The notes under the pieces were generated by a model. That model was not told the DNA's origin. It saw only the letters and a list, made by a program, of their open reading frames with translations, and searched no databases. 39,589 bases of DNA from Chara braunii (lineage: Eukaryota; Streptophyta; Charophyceae; Charales; Characeae): assembly GCA_003427395.1 (NCBI GenBank), contig BFEA01000618.1, positions 388,011 through 427,599 of the forward strand, read 5' to 3'. The position numbers and the translations under genes are program-made. This document shows, one piece after another, positions 18,728 to 28,921 of this stretch; within the stretch, counting starts at the first letter, position 1, and every line of letters begins with the position of its first letter.

Positions 18728-20152
18728 GGCGACTGTTGTGTCATTTTCCTTTCGGGTTTCAAAGACATAAGTCTTGAGTGAGGTTTTGTCATTTGTCCCG
18801 AGTTCTAATCTGACTTAACAATTTGTTTTGCATTTTTTCTTGGGGAATTGGTTGAGCACACAGCGGCGTGGCTGGCTCCGCTGCGTTGTTTCCTGCCCGC
18901 TTTTTCGGGTGTCAAAATAGTTCGTTTGATACATTTGTGGTTCTGCTCGGTGTGACAGCTGAATGATTGTGGTCCTTTGCTCTGTGCGAAGCGTGCTGCC
19001 AGGTCTTTACTTCTGCTCACTATCGCTATTGGAATCATGCCCTGACAGTGGCGAGCGTCTCAGTTGTTTTAGTCATGTAATCATTCTCATTGTTCGAGCT
19101 ACAGCATCTGAATGATTGTAGTCCTGTAATCACTGAGGCGGGTCGTGCCACAGTCCTGGTTTTGCTCAGTATCGTTGTTGGAGTCGTGGCCTGACAACGA
19201 CAACCGTCTCAATTGTTGGAGTCCTTTACTGGTTCTCGTTGTTCGCCCTACAACCTGTGAATGATTGTACTCGTCTAATTATTCTCATTGCTTGAGCTGC
19301 AGCCTCTGAATGATTTTAGTCCTATGTTAATCACTTTGGCGGGTGGTGTCACAGTCTTGTTTCTGGTCCGTCCTCGAAATGGTTTGTTTGCAGCAGTCTC
19401 AAATCGCTACCAAACGCATNTTTTTTTTTTTTTTTTTTTTTCTCTTTTTCTCTTTTTTGAGGCGGTTGTTGTGTCATTTTCCTTTCGGGTTTCAAGGATA
19501 TAAGTCTTGAGTGAGTTTTTGTCATTTGTTCCGAATTCTATTCTGACTTAACAATTTGTTTTCTATTTTCTCTTGGGGAATTGGTTGAACACACAGGGGC
19601 GTGGCTGGCTCCGCTGCGTTGTTTCCTGCCCGCTTCTTCGGGTGTCAAAATAGTTCGTTTGATACATTTGTGGTTCTGCTCGGTGTGACAGCTGAATGAT
19701 TGTGGTCCTTTGCTCTGTGCGAAGCATGCTGCCAGGTCTTTGCTTTTTCTCACTATCGCTATTGGAATCATGCCCTGACAGTGGCGAGCGTCTCAGTTGT
19801 TTTAGTCATGTAATCATTCTCGTTGTTCGAGCTACAGCATCTGAATGATTGTAGTCCTGTAATAATTGAGGCGGGTCGTGCCACAGTCCTGGTTTTGCTC
19901 AGTATCGCTGTTGGAATCGTGGCCTGACAACGGCGACCGTCTCAATTGTTGGAGTCCTTTACTCGTTCTCGTTGTTCGCCCTACAACCTGTGAATGATTG
20001 TACTCTTCTAATTATTCCCATTGCTTGAGCTACAGCCTCTGAATGATTTTAGTCCTCTGTTAATCACTTTGGCGGGTGGTGTCACAGTCTTGTTTCTGGT
20101 CCGTCCTCGAAATGGTTTGTTTGCAGCAGTCTCAAATCGCTACCAAACGCAT
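18708..20152 (+). repeat. 733-bp direct duplication
   Basis: 18708-19419 and 19441-20152 are near-identical copies offset by exactly 733 bp at both ends (GAGGCG at 18726 and 19459; AAACGCAT ending at 19419 and 20152). Each copy contains internal degenerate units with CTGAATGATTGTAGTCCTGT and AATCACT..GGCGGGT, resembling the other intronic repeats around the ParB-like genes. No coding potential is visible. Confidence 0.92.
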
Positions 20153-20828
20153 TGTTGCTCTCAAACTAGTCCCTTGAATGTCTTAGAGTCCTCTACATAT
20201 GGCCTTTTTGACAAACATGTCCTACACAGTTTGCAAGCAGTACAGTTCACATGTCCTACACAATTTGCAAGCAGTACAACTCACATTTGTAACTGTTAAT
20301 CATACCACATCCGTTCTTGTCCCCATCAATGTTCTGGACCTTTGAAAAGACATTCCAATGTTGGTCTGTTATATGGTCTGAAAAGATGATTCGCGTTGAG
20401 TTCATGACATCAGGGTTTATCTTTCTTTTTAGCCATTGCCCGATGTATTGATGCCCAATGTCCGCTTCCTTCACAAACTGTTGCGAGGGCTTCGATCATG
20501 GACGAAATGTCAATCCAAACACTGTTGTGGACTAGGGGATCTGTCATCCTACCGACTTCGACTTTTATTTATGCAGTCACGCTGGCTTTAAGGGAACAAG
20601 CCGGCCGGCATATAATACTGTCCGGCATGATGAAAACAACCTTGGCTCAGATGCCCTCCAGACTGCTGAATTTTAATCCACGGCAGTCAGCAGTAAACCA
20701 TTTTGTGGGCATCTATCCTGAATTTTAATCCACTGCAGTCAGCAGTAAAAACACAACTTTTTTTTTACACTGCCACTCAATTCCGGCAAGGGGTAATCAC
20801 CCGCTGTCTCCCAACAGCTCCCTCTCCG
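20153..20828 (-). pseudogene. Fragments of an unrecognised protein family (minus strand)
   Basis: On the minus strand, frames give VWIDISSMIEALATVCEGSG (about 20470-20530) and, further on, RIIFSDHITDQHWNVFSKVQ (about 20320-20400). The sequences around the first peptide recur at about 21680-21780 and 26400-26520, so this is a repeated module. A plus-strand reading (20498-20728) is also open, so the true strand is not certain. I do not recognise the family. Confidence 0.3.
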
Positions 20829-21070
20829 CTTCGCTCAAGAAGAACCCTTTTGGGTGTCTTCTTCCTTTTGTTGGTCTAATCGACCCGGAGGAAGGAAGCA
20901 CTGTTGACGCAGTTGACGAGCAGAGATTGTTGTCCGGTGGTTACAAAGTTTTTGTGTTGGACGAAGGGCACACACGTGAAACTCGGGATCGGTTGCGGTC
21001 TTGGTTTCCAAAGGTTTTCGCCTTCCAACACTCGAACTACTATATCTACCCAGCCCTCACTCTAGAAGAA
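20829..21070 (+). pseudogene. Truncated ParB-like copy 1
   Basis: Reads SLKKNPFGCLLPFVGLIDPE, then DEQRLLSGGYKVFVLDEGHT and NYYIYPALTLEE. This is homologous to the ParB-like core of the main gene, including the G-H-T-R signature in place of G-H-C-R. It stops being homologous exactly after LTLEE, where the sequence passes into the antisense of another gene (acidic tract). The Lys-rich linker and the methyltransferase are absent. A near-identical segment is at 25402-25620. Confidence 0.75.
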
Positions 21071-21480
21071 CCCTCTTCATCCTCTTTGTCCTCTTCCTCT
21101 TCCTTATCGTCGTTTTCCTCTTTATCTCCACTGCTGCCAACACAAAGTATTACATTTAAATCATTGTCCAATGCCTTCGACACCCTGACCGCGACGTCAG
21201 AGGCACGATAACCTATATTACGATCTCTGCCAAGAATAATATAAGAATGTGACCATCCTTTTAGACACCGTATATCGAGGAGTCTAGGCACACACCTCGC
21301 TATAGCAAGTCGAACCCTGTGGTTTTGGAGGACCTGCCTCTCTAAGCTCTACCTTCTGAGCAACTGCCTCCAGAACAGAAAGAATGTTTGCACCATCATC
21401 TTCCACCATGTTGGGTCGATCACGTCTTTCCAAGATGAAAACAACCTTGGCTCAGATGCCCTCCAGATTCTAACAAATAA
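21046..21480 (-). pseudogene. Unrecognised acidic-tailed protein fragment, copy 1
   Basis: Minus-strand frames give VFILERRDRPNMVEDDGANI and LSVLEAVAQKVELREAG (about 21310-21450). After a frame change they give LLDIRCLKGWSHSYIILGRD and VAVRVSKALDNDLNVILCVG, ending in an Asp/Glu/Lys tract (21070-21130). A diverged relative at about 24640-24830 keeps ALDNDLNVI-like (AFDNDLNVI) plus SSEDEEEEDDE, which argues that this strand was coding. The function is unknown. The 3' end is fused tail-to-tail to a ParB-like fragment. Confidence 0.4.
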
Positions 21481-22059
21481 TTTGTGCTACACGTATGCGG
21501 CTGCACAAGATCAGTTTCAGTTGCTCTGGACCCCTCGCATCCTTTTGTAGAGAAGGATTTAAAAAAAATGATGTCTTTTGATGATTCGTCGGTTCTAACT
21601 TATTAGTTTCACTAACCTTCACATTATTGCATGCTTCGTTGTGCTTCACCACTTTCTTTCCATCCATTGCAGGATGTATTGATGCCCAACCTCTGCTTCC
21701 TTCACAAACTGTTGCGAGGGCTTCGATCTTGGACGAAATGTCGATCCAGACACTGTTGTGAACTAGGCAATCTGTCATCCTACCGACTTCGACTTTTCTT
21801 TATACAGTCATGGTGGCATTAAGGGAACGAGCCGGCCGACACATGACATTGTCTGGCATGCTAAAAACAACCTTGGCTCAGATGCCCTCCAAACTCTGAC
21901 AAATAATTTGTGCTACACGTATGCGGCTGCACAAGGCACATGACACTGTCCGGCTAGCTAAAAACAACCTTGGCTCAGATGCCCTCCAACCTCCTGAATT
22001 CCGGTCAGCGTTCCAACAGTGCGTGGGTGTACCAACTAAACTGCAAAGTTTACAAACCA
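21481..22059. other. Repeated module with AAAACAACCTTGGCTCAGAT copies
   Basis: The block AAAACAACCTTGGCTCAGAT occurs near 20632, 21435, 21863, 21960, 25977 and 26222, mostly followed by GCCCTCC and then ACAAATAATTTGTGCTACA. It is part of the shuffled gene fragments in this region. No intact frame survives; a minus-strand frame (21470-21778) may be a remnant. Confidence 0.5.
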
Positions 22060-22565
22060 TTCACTGTGTATGCAACTTGTGTGTTCTTAGTCTGTTAGAC
22101 TCTAAACTGTAAAGTTTCAAAGAATTCAGCGTACACGTTCTTAGTTTGTTAGACTCTAAACTGTAAAGTTTCAAACAATTCACTGTGTACGCAGCTTCAG
22201 TCTAGGACTGTAAACTGTGAAACTTTTGCAGAGCTCTAAGCTGTGTAGGCCGTAAAAAACAAAAAAAAAAGTGATCGAACGCCCCGAGTAATTCAATTTG
22301 TTTTCATTCTTTTGTTCTGAATGTATTTGGATTCCCTTCGATCAGCATTTCAAAAGCGCGTAGGTGTACCAACTGAACTGTGGCCTTTAGGATTGTAAAC
22401 TGTAAAGTTTACAAAATGTTCACTGTGTACGCACCTTCTGTGTTCGCTGGTTATAGGACTATAAACCTCAAAGTCTACAAACGGTTCACTCTGTGCACAG
22501 CTTCTGTGTTTGCAGTTTATAGGACTATAAACTTTCAAGTCTGCAAACTGTTCGCTGTGTACGTG
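22060..22565 (+). repeat. About 65-bp minisatellite
   Basis: Units of the form TTATAGGACTATAAAC..CAAAGT..ACAAA..GTTCACTGTGTACGCA repeat with divergence. The dyad TTATAG-GA-CTATAA matches that of the 120-bp array with its central two bases complemented. The block 22340-22460 is duplicated at 23008-23125. Confidence 0.8.
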
Positions 22566-22726
22566 GCTCCTAATTTTGGTCTGAACGATTCTTAGCACCC
22601 ATCTCCATCCAAGGCGCTTGAGGCATGTCCGTAGGCTCTGGAACAATCTTTTTGTCCTTGACAAGAGCTCTGGGAGCTAGAAACAAGAGCTCCTGGGCTC
22701 CTGGGTTGCGAAGAATGACCTGGGGG

Positions 22727-23003
22727 CTCCTAACCGCCAGGGCATTCTTGGCACCCCAAAATTAATTTGGCCCCCCTTAAGTGAGAATCGGACCCCCTTT
22801 TTAATTTTTGGACCCCTCTAGCGGTGGGTGCTAACCGCGATGGCATTCTTGTCATCCCGAAATTAATTTGACCCCCCTTAAGTGACAATCCGACCCCCTT
22901 TGTAATTTTTGGAACCCTCTAGCGGTGGGTGCTAACCGCCAGGGTATTCTTGGCACCCCGAAATTAATTTGACCCTCCTTAAGTTGAAATCCGACCCCCT
23001 TGA
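22727..23003 (-). repeat. Satellite island, about 2.7 monomers
   Basis: The 101-bp satellite in inverted orientation, lying between the two duplicated minisatellite blocks (22340 and 23008). Its type matches the arrays at 1-1732 and 26522-28921. Confidence 0.93.
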
Positions 23004-23004
23004 T

Positions 23005-23280
23005 GATTCGATCAGCATTTCAGCAGCTCGTAGGTGTACCAACTGAATTGTGGCCTTTAGGATTGTAAACTGTAAAGTTTGCAAAATGTTCGTTGTGTAC
23101 GCACCTTCTGTGTTCGCAGGTTATAGGACTATAAACCTCAAGTCTGCAAACTGTTCGCTGTGTACGCGGCTTCTGTGTTCACAGTTTCTAGGACTCTGTC
23201 AACCGTTGACTGTGTACACAGACTATGTGTTTTCTGTTTTAGGACTTAAAACTGTAAAGTTACAATGTTAAGGGAAATGT
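23005..23280 (+). repeat. Second minisatellite block ahead of ParB-like copy 2
   Basis: A duplicate of the 22340 block (offset about 667 bp) followed by further diverged units. It leads directly to the predicted splice acceptor at 23296-23298, as the 120-bp array does for the main gene. Confidence 0.8.
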
Positions 23281-23298
23281 AGTGTGTGGTTTGTGCAG

Positions 23299-23985
23299 GG
23301 ATTCGACCACCTCGTCAACGAAAAGCAGTGTTTTGCCAATCTTCAAGAACGTCTCCTCGCTTTTGTGAGAAGTGACGAAGGTTGTGGTTCGACGAAAGCG
23401 AAGGGAAATCCCTTCACGATGCCTGCTGGGGGTTCAAAGAGGAAGCCAGAAACGTCACATACCACTCCACCGCAACCAGTGGGCGCAGCAGACAGAAGTT
23501 CTGGGATTAAGAAAAAAAAAGTGAAGATCTTGGCGAAGCTATCGACGTCCTCGAAACACAAAGGGAATGCTCAACAAAACCTGCATTTGCCGGCGGAGCT
23601 CGCTGAAGATGAGGAGTTTGAGGAGCTCGCACGTGTGTGGAAGGAGTTAGAAGAGAATGCTTCTAAAAAGGTAACAGAGAAGTCATTTCGTCTCCACATG
23701 GACTGTTTGCACAGACCGCCTGAGAACCTGCAGGACCAGAGACCCCTCGAGAATCGTGCACCGAACGAGGTACATGTGCAAACAATCATCGTTTCGCTCA
23801 AGAAGAACCATTTTGGGTGTCCTCTTCCTTTTATTGGTCTAATGAACCCGGAGGAAGTAAGCACTCTTGACGCAGTTGACGAGCAGAGATTGTTGTCCGG
23901 TGGTTACAAAGTTTTTGTGTTCGGCGAAGGGCACACACGCAAAGCTCGGGATCGGCTGCGGTCTTTGTTTTCGAAGCACTGTTGA
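23299..23985 (+). pseudogene. ParB-like copy 2a (no methyltransferase)
   Basis: Starts after the acceptor TTTGTGCAG in phase 0 and stays open for 229 codons. Order: QERLLAFV (matching TRLLPF of the main gene), the GGSKRKPETSHT segment, a Lys-rich IKKKKVKILAK linker, ELARVWKELEENASKKV, then PLPFIGLMNPEE and GGYKVFVFGEGHTRKARDRL, the ParB-like core. It breaks off at LFSKHC just before the NVCYVYAGLT-like segment, where a second partial copy begins. It may have been part of a longer gene; as it stands it ends prematurely. Confidence 0.7.
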
Positions 23986-24555
23986 CGCAGTTGACGAGCA
24001 GAGATTGCTGTCCGGTGATTACAAAGTTTATGTGTTGGGCGGAGGGCTCACACGCCCAACACAACTGCTGGGGGTTCGAAGAGGAAGCCAAAAGCATCGC
24101 ATACCACTCCACCACATACCAGTGGGCGCAACAGACACTTATTCTGGGATTAAGAACAAAAAAGTGAAGATCTTGGCGAAGCCATCGACGTCCTCGAAAC
24201 GCAAAGGGAATGCTCAACAAAATCTGCATTTGCCGGCGGAGCTCGCTGAAGATGAGGAGTCTGAGGAGCTCGCACGTATGTGGAAGGAGTTAGAAGAGAT
24301 TGCTTCTAAAAAGGTATCAGAGAACTTATTTCGTCTCTACATGGACCGTTTGCACAGACCGCCTGAGAACCTGCAGGGCCAGAGACCCCTCGAGATCCGT
24401 GCGTCGAACGAGGTACATGTGCAAACAATCATTGCTTCGCTTAAGAAGAACCCTTTTGGGTGTCCTCTCCCTTTTGTTGGTCTATTGGACCCGGAGGAAG
24501 CAAGCACTGTTGACGCAGTTGACGAGTAAAGATTGTTGTCCGGTGGTTACAAAGT
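23966..24555 (+). pseudogene. ParB-like copy 2b, rearranged
   Basis: Begins inside the ParB core (ACTGTTGACGCAGTTGACGA, about 23972), reads to GGGLT, and then jumps to the N-terminal linker (AGGSKRKP in a shifted frame, IKNKKVKILAKPSTSSKRKG). It runs again to PLPFVGLLDPEEASTVDAVD, where TAA ends the frame at 24527-24529; homology continues to GGYKV at about 24552. The jump point coincides with an 11-bp inverted repeat (24031-24041 and 24053-24063). Not a functional gene in this form. Confidence 0.7.
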
Positions 24556-24830
24556 GGGCACAACTATTGGAAAAGGAGGAGGATAAGGAGGTGTTCTTTT
24601 TACAACCTCTTCCCCTTTCTATCCTCTTCATCCTCTTCATCTTCTTCCTCCTCCTCATCGTCTTCTTTGCAAATGTTTGTCGTCCGTTGTCTTTAAGAAA
24701 CTTCATCATCTTCCTCCTCTTCATCTTCACTGCTGCTAACGCGACGTATTACATTTAAATCATTGTCGAATGCCAAACCTCTTTGGAGTGCATTGCGACC
24801 TAAAGCAACGGCTAAATTTTCTGGAGCAGC
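24556..24830 (-). pseudogene. Unrecognised acidic-tailed protein fragment, copy 2
   Basis: Minus-strand reading gives NLAVALGRNALQRGLAFDND and LNVIRRVSSSEDEEEEDD, followed by more Glu/Asp-rich sequence. It is related to the fragments at 21046-21480 and 25587-26020, but more diverged. It abuts ParB-like copy 2b immediately after the codons for GGYKV, a different breakpoint from copies 1 and 4. Confidence 0.4.
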
Positions 24831-25080
24831 TTCTTTTTAGGTCTGAGACCGAGTTCCTCCAAGCAAGCTTGCTTTGTGCCCATCGTCTTTTTGAAATCCT
24901 TCTCTACAAATGTTTATCGTCCATTATTTTTTTGAAACCCTTCTCTACAAATGTTTGTCGTCCGTCATCTTTTTGAAACCCTTCTCTACAAAGCAGTACC
25001 AGATTGATCTCATGTGCTAGAGGATTCAACTACTTGTTTCAAGTATGGTTTAAGCCTGTGAATTTGGCCGACTGTTAAAT
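24831..25080. other. Spacer with a short repeated motif, no gene
   Basis: A phrase of the type CCCTTCTCTACAAATGTTTG plus TCGTCC..ATTTTTTTGAAA occurs three times (24890-25000), each about 50 bp apart. Nothing else is identified. Confidence 0.5.
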
Positions 25081-25620
25081 GCGGCGATCCCAAGGCATAC
25101 TGAGGAATTGCTTAGCACTGCTGTGGAAGCAATGAACAAAGTTTTGGTATTTAATTCGACGCCATTCCACGGGTGGAGCAAAGAGAGCATTGAGTACTGC
25201 CTGGATAATATCCGATGTCATCCAAATGTAACGGAGACGACCGTGGCTGAGGCTGTTCTCTCTGCATCATCCAGAGGCGTAGCGGGCTCACTATCAAGGG
25301 ACGACTTGCGAGAAATATCGGAATGTTACATCAGTCTGGCATTTGTAGAGCCCAGCAGTATGGGTTCAACGAGGAAGTCAGAAGAGTCGCATACCTAAGG
25401 AATGTCACGTCTTCCTTTTATTGGTCTGATCGACCCGGAGGAAGCAAGCACTGTTGACGAGCAGAGATTGTTGTCCGGTGGTTATAAAGTTTTTGTGTTG
25501 GACGAAGGGCACACACGTGAAGCTCGGGATCGGTTGCGGTCTTGGTTTCCAAAGGTTTTCGCCTTCCAACACTCGAACTACTATATCTACCCAGCCCTCG
25601 CTCTAGAAAAACCCTCTTCA
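25081..25620 (+). pseudogene. ParB-like copy 4 with an extra N-terminal exon and internal deletion
   Basis: One frame from about 25081 with a single stop (TAA 25396-25398). The first 105 codons (RHTEELLSTAVEAMNKVLVF, WSKESIEYCLDNIRCHPNVT, SRDDLREISECYISLAFVE) have no counterpart in the main gene as visible here. They lead into GSTRKSEESHT, which matches GGSKRKPETSHT of copy 2a. The linker (about 110 residues) is deleted, and the frame resumes at RLPFIGLIDPEEAST with the ParB core (DEGHTREARDRL) up to ALALE. The first part probably represents the normally upstream exon of the family. The 3' end passes into antisense acidic sequence, as in copy 1. Confidence 0.65.
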
Positions 25621-26020
25621 TCCTCTTTGTCCTCTTCCTCTTCCTTATCATCTTTTTCCTTTTTATATCCACTGCTGCCAACACAAAGTATTACATTTAA
25701 ATCATTGTTCAATGCCTTCGACACCCTGACCGCGACGTCAGAGGCACGGTAAACTGTATTATGATCTCTGCCAAGAATAATATAAGAATGTGACCATCCT
25801 TTTAGACACCGTATATCGAGGAGTCTAGGCACACACCTCGCTATAGCAAGTTGAACCCTGTGGTTTTGGAGGACCTGCCTCTCTAAGCTCTACCTTCTGA
25901 GAAATTGCCTCCAGAACAGAAAGAATGCTTGCACCGTCATCTTCCATCATGTTGGGTCGATCACGTCTTTCCAAGATGAAAACAACCTTGGCTCAGATGC
26001 CCTCCTGATTCTAACAAATA
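25587..26020 (-). pseudogene. Unrecognised acidic-tailed protein fragment, copy 3
   Basis: Near-identical by eye to 21046-21480: same ILGRD, VAVRVSKALNNDLNVI and Asp/Glu/Lys tail, with frame breaks in the middle. It was duplicated together with the adjoining ParB-like fragment. Confidence 0.4.
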
Positions 26021-26521
26021 ATTTGTGCTATACGTATGCGGTTGCACAAGATTTGTTTCAGTTGCTCCGGACCCCGCACATCATTTTGTAGAGAAGGGGA
26101 TTTGCCAGACACTGTTGTGGACTAGAAGATTTGTCATCTTACCGACTTCGACTTTTATTTATGCAATCACGCTGGCATTAAGGCAACGAGCCGGCCGACA
26201 CCTGACACTGTCCGGAATCCTGAAAACAACCTTGGCTCAGCCCTCTAGACTCCGACAAATAATTTGTGCTACACGTATACGGTTGCACAAGATCAGTTTC
26301 GGTAGCTCCCGACCCCGCGCATCATTTTGTAGAGAAGGGTTGCAAAAAGACGACGTCTTTTGATAATTTTTCTTTTCAGCCATTGTCGGATGTATTGATG
26401 CCCAACCTCCGCTTCCTTCACAAACTGTTGCCAGGACTTCGAAATGTCGATCCAGACACTATTGTGAACTAGGCAATCGGTCGATCTTGGACGAAATGTC
26501 GATCCAGATACTGTTGTGAAC
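26021..26521. other. Further copies of the shuffled module
   Basis: Contains two more copies of the AAAACAACCTTGGCTCAG / TTTGTGCTACACGTAT module and the GATGTATTGATGCCCAACCT module (about 26388) with the tail ATGTCGATCCAGACACT repeated twice. No intact frame. The satellite starts right after it. Confidence 0.5.
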
Positions 26522-28921
26522 TAGACCACCAGGGTATTCTTGGTACCCCGAAATTAATTTGACCCCCCTTAAGTTCAAATCCGACCCCCTTTATAAATTT
26601 TGAACCCCTGTAGCGGTGGATCCTAACCGCTAGGGTATTCTTCGCACCCCGAAATTAATTTGATCCCCCTTAAGTTGAAATCCGACCCCCTTTATAAATT
26701 TTGGACCCCTTTAGCGGTGGGTCCTAACCCCCAGGCTATTCTTCGCACCCCGAAATTAATTTGACCCCCCTTCAGTTGAAATCCGACCCCCTTTATAATT
26801 TTTGAACCGCTAAAGCGGTGGGTCCTAACCCCCAGCCTTTTCTTTGCACCCCGAAATTAATTTGACCTCACTTAAGTGAGAATCCGAACCCCTTTATAAT
26901 TTTTGGACCCCCGTAGCGGTGGGTCCTAACCGCCAGGGTATTCTTCGCACCCTGAAATTAATTTGACCCCCCTTAAGTTCAAATCCGACCACCTTTATAA
27001 TTTTTGGACCCCTTTAGCGTTGGGTGCTAACCGCCAGGGTATTCTTGGCACCCCGAAATAAATTTTACCCCCCTTAAGTTGAAATCCGACCCCCTTTATA
27101 ATTTTTGGACCCCTTTAGTGGTGGGTGTTAACCACCAGGATATTCTTGGAACCCCGAAATCAATTTGACCCCCCTTAAGTTGAAATCCGAGCCCCTTTAT
27201 AAATTTTGGACCCCTTTAGCGGTACGTCCTAACCGTAAGGGTATTCTTGGCACCCTGAAATCAGTTTGACCCGCCATAAGTTAAAATCCGACCCCTTTAT
27301 AATTTTTGGACCCCTAAAGCGGTGGGTCCTAAACCCAGGCTTTTCTTTGCGCCCCGAAATTAATTTGACCTCCCTTAAGGGAGAATCCGACCCCCTTTAT
27401 AATTTTTGGACCCCTATAGCGATGGGTCCTAACCGCCAGGGTATTCTTCGCACCCCGAAATTAATTTAACCCCCCTTAAGTTGAAATCCGACCCCCTTTA
27501 TAATTTTTGGACCCCTATAGCAGTGGGTCCTAACCGCNNNNNNNNNNNNNNNNNNNNNNNNNNNNNNNNNNNNNNNNNNNNNNNNNNNNNNNNNNNNNNN
27601 NNNNNNNNNNNNNNNNNNNNNNNNNNNNNNNNNNNNNNNNNNNNNNNNNNNNNNNNNNNNNNNNNNNNNNNNNNNNNNNNNNNNNNNNNNNNNNNNNNNN
27701 NNNNNNNNNNNNNNNNNNNNNNNNNNNNNNNNNNNNNNNNNNNNNNNNNNNNNNNNNNNNNNNNNNNNNNNNNNNNNNNNNNNNNNNNNNNNNNNNNNNN
27801 NNNNNNNNNNNNNNNNNNNNNNNNNNNNNNNNNNNNNNNNNNNNNNNNNNNNNNNNNNNNNNNNNNNNNNNNNNNNNNNNNNNNNNNNNNNNNNNNNNNN
27901 NNNNNNNNNNNNNNNNNNNNNNNNNNNNNNNNNNNNNNNNNNNNNNNNNNNNTTGACCCCCCTTAAGTTGAAATCCGACCCCCTTTATAATTTTTGGACC
28001 CCTATAGCGGTGGGTCCTAACCGCGAGGGTATTCTTGGCACCCCGAAGATAGTTTGACCCCCCTTAAGTTAAAATCCGACCCCCTTTATAATTTTTGGAC
28101 CCTTAAAGCGGTGGGTCCTAACCCCCAGGCTTTTATTCGCGTTCCGAAATTAATTTGACCTCCCTTAAGTGAGAATCCGACCCCCTTTATAATTTTTGGA
28201 CCCCTATAGCGGTGAGTCCTAACCGCCAGGGTATTCTTGGCACCCCGAAATTAATTTGACCCCCCTTAAGTTGAAATCCGACCCCCTTTATAATTTTTGG
28301 GACCCTATAGCGGTGGGTCCTAACCGCCAGGGTATTCTTGGCACCCCTAAATTAGTTTGACCCCCATTAAGTTGAAATCCGACCCCCTATATAATTTTTG
28401 GACCCCTAGAGCGGTGGGTCCTAACCCCCAGGCTATTCTTCGTACCCCAAAATTAATTGGACCCCCCTTAAGTGAGAATAAGACCCCCTTTATAATTTTT
28501 GGACCCCTAAACCGGTGGGTCCTATTCCCCAGGCTTTTCTTCGCGCCCCAAAATTAATTGGACCCCCTTTAAGTGATAATCTGACCCCCTTAGGAATTTT
28601 TGGACCCCTATAGCAGTGGATCCTAACCGCCAGGGTATTCTTCGCACCCCAAAATTAAATTGACCCCCCTTAAGTAAAAATCCGACCCCCTTTATAATTT
28701 TTAGACCCCTATAGCAGTGCGTCCTAACGGCCAGGGTATTCTTGGCACCCTGAAATTAATTTGACCCCCCTTAAGTTAAAATCCGACCCCCTTTATAATT
28801 TTGGGACCCCTATAGCGGTGGGTCCTAACCGCCAGGGTATTCTTCGCACCGCAAAATTAAGTTGACCCTCCTTAAGTTGAAATCCGACCCCCTTTATAAT
28901 TTTTGGACCGCTAAAGCGGTG
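26522..28921 (-). repeat. Satellite array 3 (inverted), about 101 bp monomer
   Basis: About 24 monomers (including the gap 27538-27952) of the same satellite as array 1, on the opposite strand. The GGCTTTT-type variant monomers recur at 26836, 27339, 28129 and 28533; the last two are 404 bp apart, equal to four monomers. The array ends abruptly at 28921 inside a GCGGTG motif, next to a decayed LINE. Confidence 0.95.
27538..27952. other. Assembly gap (415 N)
   Basis: A run of N inside satellite array 3; the true array length is unknown. Confidence 1.

Noticed and set aside
18491-18770. Phe/Ser-rich open frames
   Set aside because: They arise from the T-rich tract.
22350-22664. 104-codon minus-strand frame with repeated HSE-like peptide
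   Set aside because: It is the translation of the about 65-bp minisatellite.
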